Assembly: GCA_947165475.1 (NCBI GenBank)
Contig: CAMVAN010000004.1
Span: 1 to 42,951, forward strand
From: an uncultured Caryophanales bacterium
Lineage (GTDB): Bacteria > Bacillota_I > Bacilli_A > RF39 > UBA660
Length of the DNA: 42,951 nt
Direction of reading: 5' to 3'
Shown here: piece after piece, positions 32,687 to 41,266 of the stretch
Numbering within the stretch: the first letter of the stretch is position 1
Layout: each line of letters opens with the position of its first letter
Program-made: the position numbers and the translations under genes
The notes under the pieces: model-generated
What the model was told of the DNA's origin: nothing
Database searches by the model: none
What the model saw: the letters and a program-made list of their open reading frames with translations, nothing else

Positions 32687-33113
32687 CTAGTTCTAATAAT
32701 TCAATTTCTTCCACAACAGCTAATTGTTGTTCAACAATAGATTTTAGTTTTCGTTTAAAGATTCTCATATTTCGTTCTAACATATCTGTATTATTTTCTA
32801 TTTTTTCTGCCCGTATCAAGGCTTCATTTACTATTCTTGAGGCATTTGATTTAGCATCATTTATGATTATTTCTCTTTCATCTCGAGCCATTTTTTTTAT
32901 ATTATCACTAGTCTCTTCTGCTTTTAATAGAGAATTCTTTAAAGACTCTTCCATTGCTTTATACTTTTCTAATTCTTTTTTTAAATCTTCAATTTCTTTG
33001 TTTTGCTTTTTTACCCTAGTGATAATTGCTTCCGTTTCTCTTATGACTTCTCCGACAAACTGGTTTACTTCTTTTTTATTGTAACCATTTTCTTCATAAT
33101 TAAATTTTTCCAT
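32682..33113 (-). CDS. divIVA: DivIVA-family cell division/polarity protein
   Basis: 143 residues. The N-terminal FNYEENGYNKKEVNQFVGEV matches the DivIVA lipid-binding start (xxGYDxxEVDxFLD). A long coiled coil covers about 20-125. DivIVA binds curved membrane at poles and septa. Its place beside sepF and upstream of ileS is the classic Gram-positive order, although the ylmG/ylmH genes usually between are missing. It follows sepF by 31 nt and ends in its own terminator. Confidence 0.9.
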   Translation of the reverse strand: MEKFNYEENGYNKKEVNQFVGEVIRETEAIITRVKKQNKEIEDLKKELEKYKAMEESLKNSLLKAEETSDNIKKMARDEREIIINDAKSNASRIVNEALIRAEKIENNTDMLERNMRIFKRKLKSIVEQQLAVVEEIELLELE

Positions 33114-33144
33114 TCTATCACCTCAAGAATAGGCAGTTTATTTT

Positions 33145-33585
33145 TTAAAAAAAGTCATCTTCTTCATCTTCTTTAGCATCTTTTTTTCCTCTAGTATTAT
33201 TTTGCTTATTATTCATACTATCTTCACTTATTGTTCCTTCAACATTTACATTATTAGGTGTACATAAGAATATTCCTCCACCTAGTTTTTGTAAATCTCC
33301 TCCTATAGCATATATTGTTCCATATAAGAAATCTACAATTCTTTTTGCTTGATCAGGGGTTACTCTTTTTAAATTTACAACAACAGCACTTCTATTTTTT
33401 AAATAATCTGCGATTTGTTGACTTTCTGAATAAGCCCGTGGCTCTAACAACATCATTTTAGAGCCTGCAATTCCATTTTGTGCATGATATTCTTCTTTCG
33501 AGGTGCTGTAATAATTTTCATCAGTATTTGTATCTTGTTGTGTTGTATCCTCTCCTCCAAAAAAACCTTTCAATTTATCTTTCAT
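33145..33585 (-). CDS. sepF: SepF, FtsZ membrane anchor
   Basis: 146 residues. An amphipathic N-terminal helix ([11 protein letters not shown]) for membrane binding is followed by a polar linker. The SepF core is [60 protein letters not shown] and IFLCTPNNV. The tail is acidic. SepF tethers FtsZ to the membrane and aligns the Z ring. A TATAAT lies at 33611-33606 on the minus strand, but no firm -35 was seen. CGGAGG precedes the ATG. It forms an operon with divIVA. Confidence 0.95.
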   Translation of the reverse strand: MKDKLKGFFGGEDTTQQDTNTDENYYSTSKEEYHAQNGIAGSKMMLLEPRAYSESQQIADYLKNRSAVVVNLKRVTPDQAKRIVDFLYGTIYAIGGDLQKLGGGIFLCTPNNVNVEGTISEDSMNNKQNNTRGKKDAKEDEEDDFF

Positions 33586-33681
33586 AATTAATTCCTCCGT
33601 TTATTATTATACTTTTTTATCTTACTGTTAATATTTTAACATACTTTTTTTGAAAGAAAAAGACTAAATTATAAAATGAAC

Positions 33682-34422
33682 AAAAAAACATAGATTTTTA
33701 ATCTATGTTTTTTAAAGATTAAAGCTCATGACTTCTTTAATCTGGTTTGTCGAAGAAAATATCTAACTAGCTAGATTAAATATTCACTTCCTAAGTTTCC
33801 TTCTTAGGCTACAATATTGTAATTATCAATAGTATTAAAAGCTCACTACGTACTTTCTTTTTTTATTAGTAATTTATAATTATCCAATAAATGGCTAGAT
33901 ATTACTTTAAAAAGATACGTAATCTTTTTTAAAATGTTGACCCCTTATTTTGAACAGATTTTTCTATTCAAACCTTAAACTCTTATTTTAAGAACTATTT
34001 CTTTCTTAAATATTTAGCTTTATAAAGCTATTATCTTAGTAATATTAATTATTCTAAGCATTGAGTTCTTACTTTTATTATATATGTAATATAATAAAAT
34101 ATTAGGGCTTCATTTTTATAGATACGTAATCTATAAAACAATTATCTTTTTTGCCACGAAAGTTTTATCTGATATTATTTTAATAAGAAGTGTAATCTTA
34201 CTAAACTTTGGTTTTTAATTATTTATAAATAAACTATTAGTTTATAGAATTTTTTCTATTACATAGTAATTCGTAATTTTCTAAGTACTAATTAATTTTA
34301 TTAAATAAAACAATTAAAAACTTTATTTTTATAGATACGTAATCTATAAAACATTTATCTTTTCTATAATAGTGAATGTATCATTGTTGGATTGTCCAAC
34401 AATACTTTTCTCTACTATTGAT
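33682..34422 (-). ncRNA. Orphan structured RNA 2 (~740 nt)
   Basis: A gene-free region bounded by a strong minus-strand promoter (34429-34457) and a terminator (AACATAGATT/AATCTATGTT stem, then seven T, ending at 33682). It is dense in perfect hairpins (plus coordinates): 34383-34403 (9 bp), 34327-34351 (10 bp), 34114-34138 (10 bp), 34015-34030 (TAGCTTTATAAAGCTA), 33906-33934, 33790-33808 (CCTAAG/CTTAGG) and 33716-33743 (AGATTAAAG/CTTTAATCT). Three of the hairpins share the minus-strand loop TACGT. No coding potential was found on either strand, and it is not RNase P or tmRNA by landmarks I know. Size and ornateness recall GOLLD or ROOL, but identity is unproven. Confidence 0.65.
34114..34351 (-). 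repeat. Two near-identical hairpin repeats with TACGT loop, plus a third at 33906-33934
   Basis: The copies at 34114-34138 and 34327-34351 are identical over 25 nt: a 10-bp stem TTTTATAGAT/ATCTATAAAA around a five-base loop. Near-identity extends about 12 nt further to TTATCTTTT. A third hairpin at 33909-33929 keeps AGAT-ACGTA-ATCT with a different outer stem. Weaker relatives are at 34185-34200 and 33847-33853. On the transcribed strand the loop is UACGU, whose ACGU core is self-complementary. Confidence 0.85.
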
Positions 34423-34428
34423 GTATTC

Positions 34429-34457
34429 ATTATAATTTATTATTCTTTTGTTGTCTA
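34429..34457 (-). promoter_or_regulatory. Promoter of orphan RNA 2
   Basis: On the minus strand TAGACA (34457-34452), a 17-nt spacer and a perfect TATAAT (34434-34429). It lies 37 nt beyond the stop of the HerA-like gene on the same strand. Confidence 0.75.
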
Positions 34458-34493
34458 GTTGTTTTTATTGTTTTTTTTGCATTTTACATTTTT

Positions 34494-36557
34494 TTACACA
34501 TTGTTTCCCGGAACAATATATTCTTGTGTAGGTTGATTAGCAGTATTATTTTGCTGATTAAAACCGGTGGAAATCATTGGTGCTGTTGGCAAATTAGATT
34601 GGTCAACATTTTGAATAGGTGCTTGAGTAACTATACTTTGTTGAGGAAACATCATATTCTGACTAGAGCCTAAAACCTGTACATTCTGACTGTCAACTGG
34701 TTGCATTGGTCTTACTTCTTGATATATACTTTGGGGATTTATGTTAGTTTGAGTTTGTTGAATATTTGTAGTATTCATTTCTTTTTTTGGTTCTTGATAC
34801 CATACTTTTTCCAAGTCAACATTATTTGATAATGGTCTTGGATCTGGCAAGTCTACATACATAATTGTTGGAACTTTAAAAGCTGATCCAAAGGCAATAC
34901 AATTTCCTGGCTTTAAATTTTTTAATTGTAAGACTACTTCTGAAGATATATTAGGTACCATTTCTTTTATATATGCTAAATCAACGGGATGAATTGTTCT
35001 TAATATCAAAAAATTAGCACATTGTGAAATACAGGTATCAGAAAGTTCACTTGGTCTTTGTGTAATTAAAGCTAAAAATACTCCATATTTTCTTCCTTCT
35101 TTTGAAATTCTTTCAAATATGTTATATCCCAATAATTCTATATCCTTATCATGTTGGACATAACGATGGGCCTCTTCTATTATTATATGGAATGCCCTAC
35201 TTCCTCTTGGTTTTGTTGTACTTGCTTTTGTAAACAACATTCTAGAGAGTATTTTCGTTATTACTTTGGCAATTCTATCATCTATATAATTTATGTTAAA
35301 GTTTACAATTTGAACTTTATTATTATTTTGGTCAACTAGTAAAGATTCAATAAATTCATCTTTTGTTACATATTTTGGATAAGAAAAATAATATCTATTG
35401 TCCCCAGTTGCTAAAGTATGAAGTCTTACACTCATAACATTAGCCGTATCAAATACACGATCACTTTTTAAAATTCCTTCACTAATTAAGGCAAATTCCA
35501 TTGCTGATTCCAAATCATTTAATGAATAAAATCTATTTAGTTCTTCTTCAGGAACATCTATTGTCTCTTCAATTATATAGCTTCTTACAAATTCCACAAC
35601 TAATTCCATTTCTTGCATTTTTTTTGTTTTGTCTACATATAAGCATTGTTTAAATGTTCTTGTATATCCTGGTTGAACTATTAAACTATCTAAATTTAGA
35701 GTTGGTGTGTTAAATTTTGTTAAAACTCCTATTACTTGGTCCCTTATTTTTGTAGATTCATTACCACTTAAGAGGATATCTTGAAGAGCTCTTGCAATTA
35801 TATCATTCTTTCTTTTTATAACGTTTTCACTGCTTCCAGTTAATATTGGAACTAATTTTAATGTTTTTTCAATTATTGGTAATTGGGTCGGAGAAGTAGC
35901 ATCTAATAGTAAGGCTAAATCGTCTACATCCAATAGCCATATTGGAATTCTTAGTATCTCAGTGTCTGGGTCAATTATATTTGTTGTATAGGTTTTATAA
36001 TTAAGTGCTTGATTTTTATCATGAAGTTTTTCAAAAGCATGGGTATATTCTCCATAGGCGTCAAAAAAGAATAATGCTGAATTATAAGGCGGGGTTGGTC
36101 CACTAGTAAATAATTTTTGAAGAATTGATGCAGTGGTGCAACTTTTTCCTGCTCCTGAATTTCCTAAAATTGAAAAATGACTGTTAAAGAATTCATTAAT
36201 ATTTACATTAATTTTATAGCCTTCGTATACATTACTAGTTCCAAAATTTGTAAATCCTATTTTAATTTCTTGTTTTCCATATAATAATTCCAACTCTTCC
36301 TCTTTTATCAAACGTACTATTGATTTAAATGCAGGTTTTACGCTGGATCCTGGTGTAAAAGAATTGTCTTTTATCTCCCCAACAATATTAGCAGTCATTT
36401 TCTGCTGATTAACATTTACAATTTCAGCAACTACTTTTCTTGATGTTCCATCTTCAAAAATTAGATGTAAATTTACTAAATTTGGTTGTTCATTAATATT
36501 AATATTTAATTTAATTGTTACACTATTATCAATTATTTCTTCGATTGTCCCTAGCAT
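34494..36557 (-). CDS. HerA-like (DUF87/FtsK superfamily) ATPase
   Basis: 687 residues. A beta-barrel N-terminal region (about 1-100, HAS-barrel-like) is followed by Walker A GNSGAGKS at 132-139, the HerA-type FFFDAYGEYTHAF block (about 163-175), Walker B FHIIIEEAHR at 456-465, and the sensor-like LITQRPSELS at 497-506. HerA proteins are hexameric DNA translocases, often paired with the nuclease NurA, which is not next to it here. The last ~95 residues are a Gln/Asn/Pro-rich tail without fold signals, an unusual addition. GAGGGTG precedes the ATG. Its role may be DNA processing or translocation. It is not an EssC secretion ATPase by domain order. Confidence 0.82.
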   Translation of the reverse strand: MLGTIEEIIDNSVTIKLNININEQPNLVNLHLIFEDGTSRKVVAEIVNVNQQKMTANIVGEIKDNSFTPGSSVKPAFKSIVRLIKEEELELLYGKQEIKIGFTNFGTSNVYEGYKINVNINEFFNSHFSILGNSGAGKSCTTASILQKLFTSGPTPPYNSALFFFDAYGEYTHAFEKLHDKNQALNYKTYTTNIIDPDTEILRIPIWLLDVDDLALLLDATSPTQLPIIEKTLKLVPILTGSSENVIKRKNDIIARALQDILLSGNESTKIRDQVIGVLTKFNTPTLNLDSLIVQPGYTRTFKQCLYVDKTKKMQEMELVVEFVRSYIIEETIDVPEEELNRFYSLNDLESAMEFALISEGILKSDRVFDTANVMSVRLHTLATGDNRYYFSYPKYVTKDEFIESLLVDQNNNKVQIVNFNINYIDDRIAKVITKILSRMLFTKASTTKPRGSRAFHIIIEEAHRYVQHDKDIELLGYNIFERISKEGRKYGVFLALITQRPSELSDTCISQCANFLILRTIHPVDLAYIKEMVPNISSEVVLQLKNLKPGNCIAFGSAFKVPTIMYVDLPDPRPLSNNVDLEKVWYQEPKKEMNTTNIQQTQTNINPQSIYQEVRPMQPVDSQNVQVLGSSQNMMFPQQSIVTQAPIQNVDQSNLPTAPMISTGFNQQNNTANQPTQEYIVPGNNV

Positions 36558-36650
36558 CTTTTCACCCTCTATTCTTTTTTAGTATAACATAATCATTTTT
36601 ATTTTTAAAGAAGAATTCATTTTAAATTTTATAACTTCTATTCTAAACTT

Positions 36651-37932
36651 AAACTGGAATTATTTATAAAGCAGATTTACACTTAAATTAATTTACTTTA
36701 CATATAAAAAAGTCCAAGTAAATCGTCTATAATTAAATTAGACCAAAATAATATAGAAAGAAGTGATTTACTTGAACAATTATAATTCTAATATAAAGAA
36801 AGAAAAAAATAAACACCTTACCTTTAAAATGTATAAAAAGATTGAATCAGAATATAATCATTATATTTCTTCTAAAGATAATAAGGTTGGTATGACAGAA
36901 TTTAAAAAGAAACTTGCTAATATAATTGGCACTACTTTATCTAATATTTATGAAATTATTAAAGATGGACTTATAACAGTTTATGATTATGATCTTACTG
37001 AAAGAATTGAATTTAATGCTAATACTGCTTTTGAAAAAAGATCTAGTAAGTCTTTAGAAAGCAATTCTTCCAAAAGAGAATCTTCGAAAGATTTCGTTTC
37101 GCTTGTAGTTAAAGAATTAAGGAGTGATTATAATATCAATTCTGTAGATGAAATAATTAATGATTTTATTTTGAATAGGCAGGATGAAATTAAAGATATG
37201 GTTACTATTTGTACTTCCACTTTTTATAATTATGTAGAAGATGGAAAAATCGAAGGGTTTTCTAAAGAAGAATTACCTATGAAAGCAAAAAGAAAACATA
37301 AAAACAAGCATAAAGAAGGCAAAACCGATCCGAAAGGTACTAGCATAGAAGAAAGACCATTTGAACCTAATGATAGATCTGAATTTGGCCATTGGGAAGG
37401 AGATACAATAGTCGGTGGTAGAAACAAAAAAAAATCAGGTGCAGTTTTTACTTTAGTTGAAAGAAAAACAAGATTTCAGTTAGTTATTAAAATGAAAGAT
37501 AGAAAAGCAGATACAGTCTATAAAGCAATAAAACTATTAAAGAAACGATATCCCGAATTAAAAGATTATAATCTCAGAGATATATTTAAAACAATTACTT
37601 TTGACAATGGTGTAGAGTTTTCTAGATAGAAAGATATAGAGAAGTTTCTTAGAACTAAAACATATTTTGCGCATCCTTATTCATCATGTGAAAGAGGCTC
37701 AAATGAAAATGGAAATAAATTACTACGTATCTTTCTACCTAAAGGATGTAATATTAATGATTATGATGAAGAATACGTTATAAGAGCCAATGAATTAATC
37801 AATACAAAAATAAGGAAGATCCTTGGTTACAAATCTTCCTTAGAATTATTCATGATTGAGTTAGATAAACTAACTCAATTGACAATTTAATTTTATCATC
37901 GATTTACACTTTTTTATCCAAAATTCCAGTTT
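36651..37932 (+). mobile_element. IS30-family insertion sequence
   Basis: About 1.28 kb. Terminal inverted repeats begin AAACTGGAATT at 36651-36661 and its complement AATTCCAGTTT at 37922-37932. Similarity continues inward more loosely (ATAAA, GATTTACAC against GTGTAAATC). A 14-bp direct repeat TTTAAATTTTATAA flanks the element at 36621-36634 and 37949-37962, further out than a normal short IS30 target duplication. The single transposase gene is interrupted by a stop. Confidence 0.8.
36763..37890 (+). pseudogene. IS30-family transposase, amber-interrupted
   Basis: 375 codons from a GTG at 36763, with an in-frame TAG at 37627-37629. The N-terminal part has a helix-turn-helix region (about 45-70, KLANIIGTTLSNIYEII). 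The DDE core follows: EFGHWEGDTIVGG (first Asp, about 215), FKTITFDNGVEFS (second Asp, about 281), then after the stop TYFAHPYSSCERGSNENGNK with the catalytic Glu, LLRIFLPKG and KILGYKSSLELF. All catalytic residues remain, so only the stop inactivates it unless read through. Rare suppression cannot be excluded. Confidence 0.88.
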
Positions 37933-37989
37933 CTACTTGAAATTTAGGTTTAAATTTTATAATTATATTACACTCTAATAATATGAAGT

Positions 37990-38535
37990 TTATTGGGTAA
38001 ATCCATGTATTTTTTTTAAATCTTCTTTTTTTAAATTTAATAATTTCCATATATTATTTTCTTTTTTTAATTGTAAAGTAATATTATACTTCTTTCTTTT
38101 TTTAGTTTTTTTTAATTTCGATAACTTATAATTTTTATATTTTTTGTTTTCTTCTATATTTTCATTTACCTTTATATTGAATAGTTTTAAATTGTTTAAA
38201 AAATATTTTTTAGAATAATAATTCTCTTTTTCATAATCATAGACTTCTATTTCTACATCTACGTAGGCATCATTATTTTTTATCTCTTCATTTTTAATTT
38301 TATATTCAAGATTTTTATATTGTTTTATTAGAAGTTGTTTATATGTTTCTTTTTCAAAATTACTCTTATCTTTATTCTTTTCTATGGCTAGATTCAGTTC
38401 ATTTATTATATTTTTATTTAAATCTTGGTAATTTGAAAAGAATTTTGATACTTTTGAAGATGGGGTGTTATATGTTATATTATTACAGCCAGATATCATA
38501 ATTAATAATAACAGAATAATAGTTATTTTTCGCAT
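37990..38535 (-). CDS. Small lipoprotein, hypothetical
   Basis: 181 residues. The signal peptide ends in the lipobox LIMISGC (Cys17), so the mature protein is lipid-anchored on the outer face. The rest is very rich in Lys, Asn and Glu. A beta-rich half (about 75-175: YVDVEIEVYDYEKENY, YNITLQLKKENNIWKLLNL) has the look of an NTF2-like or immunoglobulin-like small domain common in such lipoproteins, but no family was recognised. AGGAGG precedes the ATG and lies within an inverted repeat. It follows the PP2C gene by 42 nt. Confidence 0.75.
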   Translation of the reverse strand: MRKITIILLLLIMISGCNNITYNTPSSKVSKFFSNYQDLNKNIINELNLAIEKNKDKSNFEKETYKQLLIKQYKNLEYKIKNEEIKNNDAYVDVEIEVYDYEKENYYSKKYFLNNLKLFNIKVNENIEENKKYKNYKLSKLKKTKKRKKYNITLQLKKENNIWKLLNLKKEDLKKIHGFTQ

Positions 38536-38541
38536 AAAAAA

Positions 38542-38573
38542 ACCTCCTATATTTATTATGGAAGTTTTTTTTT
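38542..38573 (-). other. Hairpin overlapping the ribosome binding site of the lipoprotein gene
   Basis: On the minus strand AAACTTCC and GGAGGTTT can pair (one wobble) across a 12-nt AT-rich loop, and GGAGG is the lipoprotein ribosome binding site. T residues follow, so it could act as a weak terminator after the phosphatase gene or hide the ribosome binding site. Confidence 0.4.
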
Positions 38574-38577
38574 ATTT

Positions 38578-39378
38578 CTATGCTTCTTTTATATATATTA
38601 CTCCACTTGCATTATCTCTTCCTTTAAATGGAAGAATATATTTATTTTTATATTTTATTTTTAAAGATAATGGAATATGAAAATGCTGATCAACATATAC
38701 TGCTTCATTAATTATATCTCCTAATAAATACTCTTTTGGGGTTTTTTTTATTATTTTGTTTATTTTTTTGTCTGTTATATTATCTGTTACACCATCTGTA
38801 AATAATAATAGCATCTCATAGTCATTTTCTATAGTTAAGGTAGTAATTTTACATAGTTCACTGCATATTCCAATACACGCTGTAATGATACTATTATTTG
38901 GAAAAAAACGTAGATAATCTTTTTTTACGTTCCCATACTTATAATAATCCCAAACATCAGAATCATCTTCTGTTATTTGTAGTAACTTTTTCTTTTTATA
39001 TATATACGCTCTAGAATCCCCGATATTTATTATTAATGTATTATTTTTATTAATTATTCCAAGTGTTAATGTAGTGCCAAGAGTATCTTCACCATATTTT
39101 CTAATTAAATTAGTATTTAACTTTTTAATATATTTTTTTAAGAGTTGTTCTACTCTTTTGGTATTATTTAGAGTTCTAATATCTTTATTATAAAACCATC
39201 TTGTTAATGATTTTGCAATATAGGAAGATGCTATCTCACCAAATTCTCTTCCTCCCATACCATCTGCGGCAAGAAGTAGTTTTATATTTTTATTTCTCGG
39301 ATGTTTTATGGCTACAACAGTATCTTCATTTTGACTTCTTATTAAACCTATATCTGTTTTGGTCTCTAGTATTTCCAT
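38578..39378 (-). CDS. PP2C-type serine/threonine phosphatase
   Basis: 266 residues, the usual PrpC/Stp size. It has motif 1 TDIGLIRSQNEDT (about 8-20), the metal-binding LLLAADGMGGREFGE (about 34-48), GTTLTLGII, INIGDSRAYIY (about 118-128), LLLFTDGVTDN (about 190-200) and the closing GRDNASGVIYI. PP2C enzymes need Mn2+ or Mg2+ and oppose PASTA-type kinases in Gram-positives. No kinase gene is adjacent here. GGAG lies before the ATG. Confidence 0.93.
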   Translation of the reverse strand: MEILETKTDIGLIRSQNEDTVVAIKHPRNKNIKLLLAADGMGGREFGEIASSYIAKSLTRWFYNKDIRTLNNTKRVEQLLKKYIKKLNTNLIRKYGEDTLGTTLTLGIINKNNTLIINIGDSRAYIYKKKKLLQITEDDSDVWDYYKYGNVKKDYLRFFPNNSIITACIGICSELCKITTLTIENDYEMLLLFTDGVTDNITDKKINKIIKKTPKEYLLGDIINEAVYVDQHFHIPLSLKIKYKNKYILPFKGRDNASGVIYIKEA

Positions 39379-39428
39379 ATAAAAACTCCTTCCAACCTAT
39401 TATAGCAATTCTTTTTTAAAAATAAAAG

Positions 39429-39473
39429 AAAAGTGTAAAATTACAGAAAAATAACTTTCTTTTTTACACTTTT
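39429..39473 (-). terminator. Terminator of asnS
   Basis: On the minus strand AAAAGTGTAAAA (39473-39462) and TTTTACACTTTT (39440-39429) form a 12-bp stem around a 21-nt loop, followed by a T-rich run. It overlaps the stop codon. Confidence 0.6.
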
Positions 39474-40854
39474 AGAATTCACAATTTCCTGGAGTTCTTG
39501 GATAAGGAATAACATCACGGATATTTTCTATTCCTGTTAGATACATGATTAAACGCTCAAATCCCATTCCAAATCCGGAATGAACGCATCCACCATATTG
39601 TCTTAATTTCAAATACCAATCCAATTCTTCTTTTCCCATATGAAGTTCATCCATACGATTATTTAGTACATCAAATCTTTCTTCTCTTTGGCTTCCTCCC
39701 ATTAATTCTCCACTTCCTGGAACTAGTAAGTCTACGGCTGCTACAGTTTCTTTATCATCATTTAGTCTCATATAGAAGGCTTTGATATCTTTTGGCCAGT
39801 TATAAACAAATACTGGAGCATTAAATTTTTCTTCTGTTAAGTATTTTTCGTGTTCTCTTGCTAAGTCTTCTCCATACTGTGGAGTGAATTCAAATTTTTT
39901 TCCTGATTCTATAAGATACTTTATAGCATCATGATGTGTAATTCTTACTGCTTTTGATTTTACAAGCTTCTCTAATTTTTCAATCAAACCTTTTTCTACA
40001 AAATTATCTAAAAATTTTAATTCTTCTTGGCAATTATCTAAAACATATTTTACAACATATTTAAGCATATCTTCCATAATATCCATATCTTGCTCTAAAT
40101 CGCAGAAAGCTATTTCGGGCTCAATCATCCAGAATTCATTTGCATGAGTTTTGGTATTGGAATTTTCTGCTCGAAAGGTTGGTCCAAATGTATATGTTTT
40201 CTTATAAGCAAGGGCAAAAGTTTCGGCTTGTAGTTGACCAGATACTGTCAAAGATGATTGTTTTCCAAAAAAATCTTTTGAAAAGTCAACTTTATTATCT
40301 TCTGTTTTTGGTAAATTATCTAAATCAAGGGTTGTTACTTTAAACATTTCTCCTGCTCCTTCTGCATCAGCAGCTGTGATTAGTGGAGCATGAAAATAGA
40401 CATAATCCCTATCTTGAAAATATTCATGAATAGCAAATGATGCTTTGCTTCTTATTTTGAATACTGCTTGGAATAAGTTCGTTCTAGGTCTTAGATAAGC
40501 TTGTTCTCTTAAAAATTCTCTGGAATGTTTTTTTGGTTGTATTGGATAATCTTCTAAGCAATCTCCTAATAATATTATTTCTTTTGCATGTATCTCAAAT
40601 GCTTGATCATCTTTTGGAGATTCCACTACTTTACCAATTACCTTTATAGAACTTCCTACTCTCATTTTTTGAATATCATCAAAATTCTTTAAGTCCTTTT
40701 CATATACTATTTGAATTTGTGTAAAGTATGTTCCATCTGAAAATGAAATAAATCCAAATTCTTTTTGTTTTCTATGATTTCTAATCCAACCTTCTAAAGT
40801 AATATCTTTATTCATATATTTTTTTATATTTTTAAATAATTCTTTATCTGTCAT
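39472..40854 (-). CDS. asnS: Asparaginyl-tRNA synthetase
   Basis: 460 residues, the usual AsnRS length. An N-terminal OB-fold anticodon domain (about 15-100, DITLEGWIRNHRKQKEFGFI) is followed by the class II core: motif 2 TYTFGPTFRAENSNTKTHANEF (read as two parts, TYTFGPTFRAENS and THANEFWMIEPE) and motif 3 GFGMGFERLIMYLTG. It charges tRNA-Asn directly. It is the last gene of the operon rluA-like, nagZ-like, paaI-like, asnS, starting 17 nt after the thioesterase gene. AAGGA precedes the ATG. Confidence 0.96.
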   Translation of the reverse strand: MTDKELFKNIKKYMNKDITLEGWIRNHRKQKEFGFISFSDGTYFTQIQIVYEKDLKNFDDIQKMRVGSSIKVIGKVVESPKDDQAFEIHAKEIILLGDCLEDYPIQPKKHSREFLREQAYLRPRTNLFQAVFKIRSKASFAIHEYFQDRDYVYFHAPLITAADAEGAGEMFKVTTLDLDNLPKTEDNKVDFSKDFFGKQSSLTVSGQLQAETFALAYKKTYTFGPTFRAENSNTKTHANEFWMIEPEIAFCDLEQDMDIMEDMLKYVVKYVLDNCQEELKFLDNFVEKGLIEKLEKLVKSKAVRITHHDAIKYLIESGKKFEFTPQYGEDLAREHEKYLTEEKFNAPVFVYNWPKDIKAFYMRLNDDKETVAAVDLLVPGSGELMGGSQREERFDVLNNRMDELHMGKEELDWYLKLRQYGGCVHSGFGMGFERLIMYLTGIENIRDVIPYPRTPGNCEF

Positions 40855-40871
40855 ATAATGTCCTTCTTTCT

Positions 40872-41258
40872 TTAATCTATATAATAATATGTTCCATTCA
40901 TAATTGCAACTAAATGGTCTTCTTCATCGTAAATATTTGCTTTTAATACTGCTGTTGTCTTTCCAGCTTTTATTATCTCAGGCTTAGCTATGAGCCACTT
41001 CCCTTTTCCAGGATATAAATAATTAATAGTTGAACTTAAAGTAACACCTTTTTTCTTGGTAGCTGCAAGTAGCAATCCCATTGCATTATCTCCTAGTCCA
41101 AATATTAATCCTCCATGTGCAATGCCATATACATTAAGAGAATTATTTGATATTTTTGTCTTTAATATCGCTTTTTCTAAATCTACTATTTGCATATTGT
41201 TATGTTTAAAAAAACCGGCTTTATTTTTCATATTTTCTAGTATTTCTTCTTTATTCAT
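40872..41258 (-). CDS. PaaI-like hotdog-fold thioesterase
   Basis: About 128 residues from the ATG at 41258 (MNKEEILENMKNKAG), supported by AGGAGG. A longer reading from 41294 would overlap the hydrolase gene. The hotdog signature NSLNVYGIAHGGLIFGLGDNAMG (split around AHGG) matches PaaI, with the catalytic region HGGxxFxLxDxA. PaaI enzymes hydrolyse acyl-CoA, often aromatic acyl-CoA. No phenylacetate genes are near, so it may be a housekeeping thioesterase. Confidence 0.85.
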   Translation of the reverse strand: MNKEEILENMKNKAGFFKHNNMQIVDLEKAILKTKISNNSLNVYGIAHGGLIFGLGDNAMGLLLAATKKKGVTLSSTINYLYPGKGKWLIAKPEIIKAGKTTAVLKANIYDEEDHLVAIMNGTYYYID

Positions 41259-41266
41259 GTATCCTC

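Noticed and set aside
34494..36557. HerA-like protein as the EssC/type VII secretion ATPase
   Set aside because: It has one ATPase domain with a HerA-type N-terminal barrel, no FHA domains, no membrane helices and no repeated FtsK domains.
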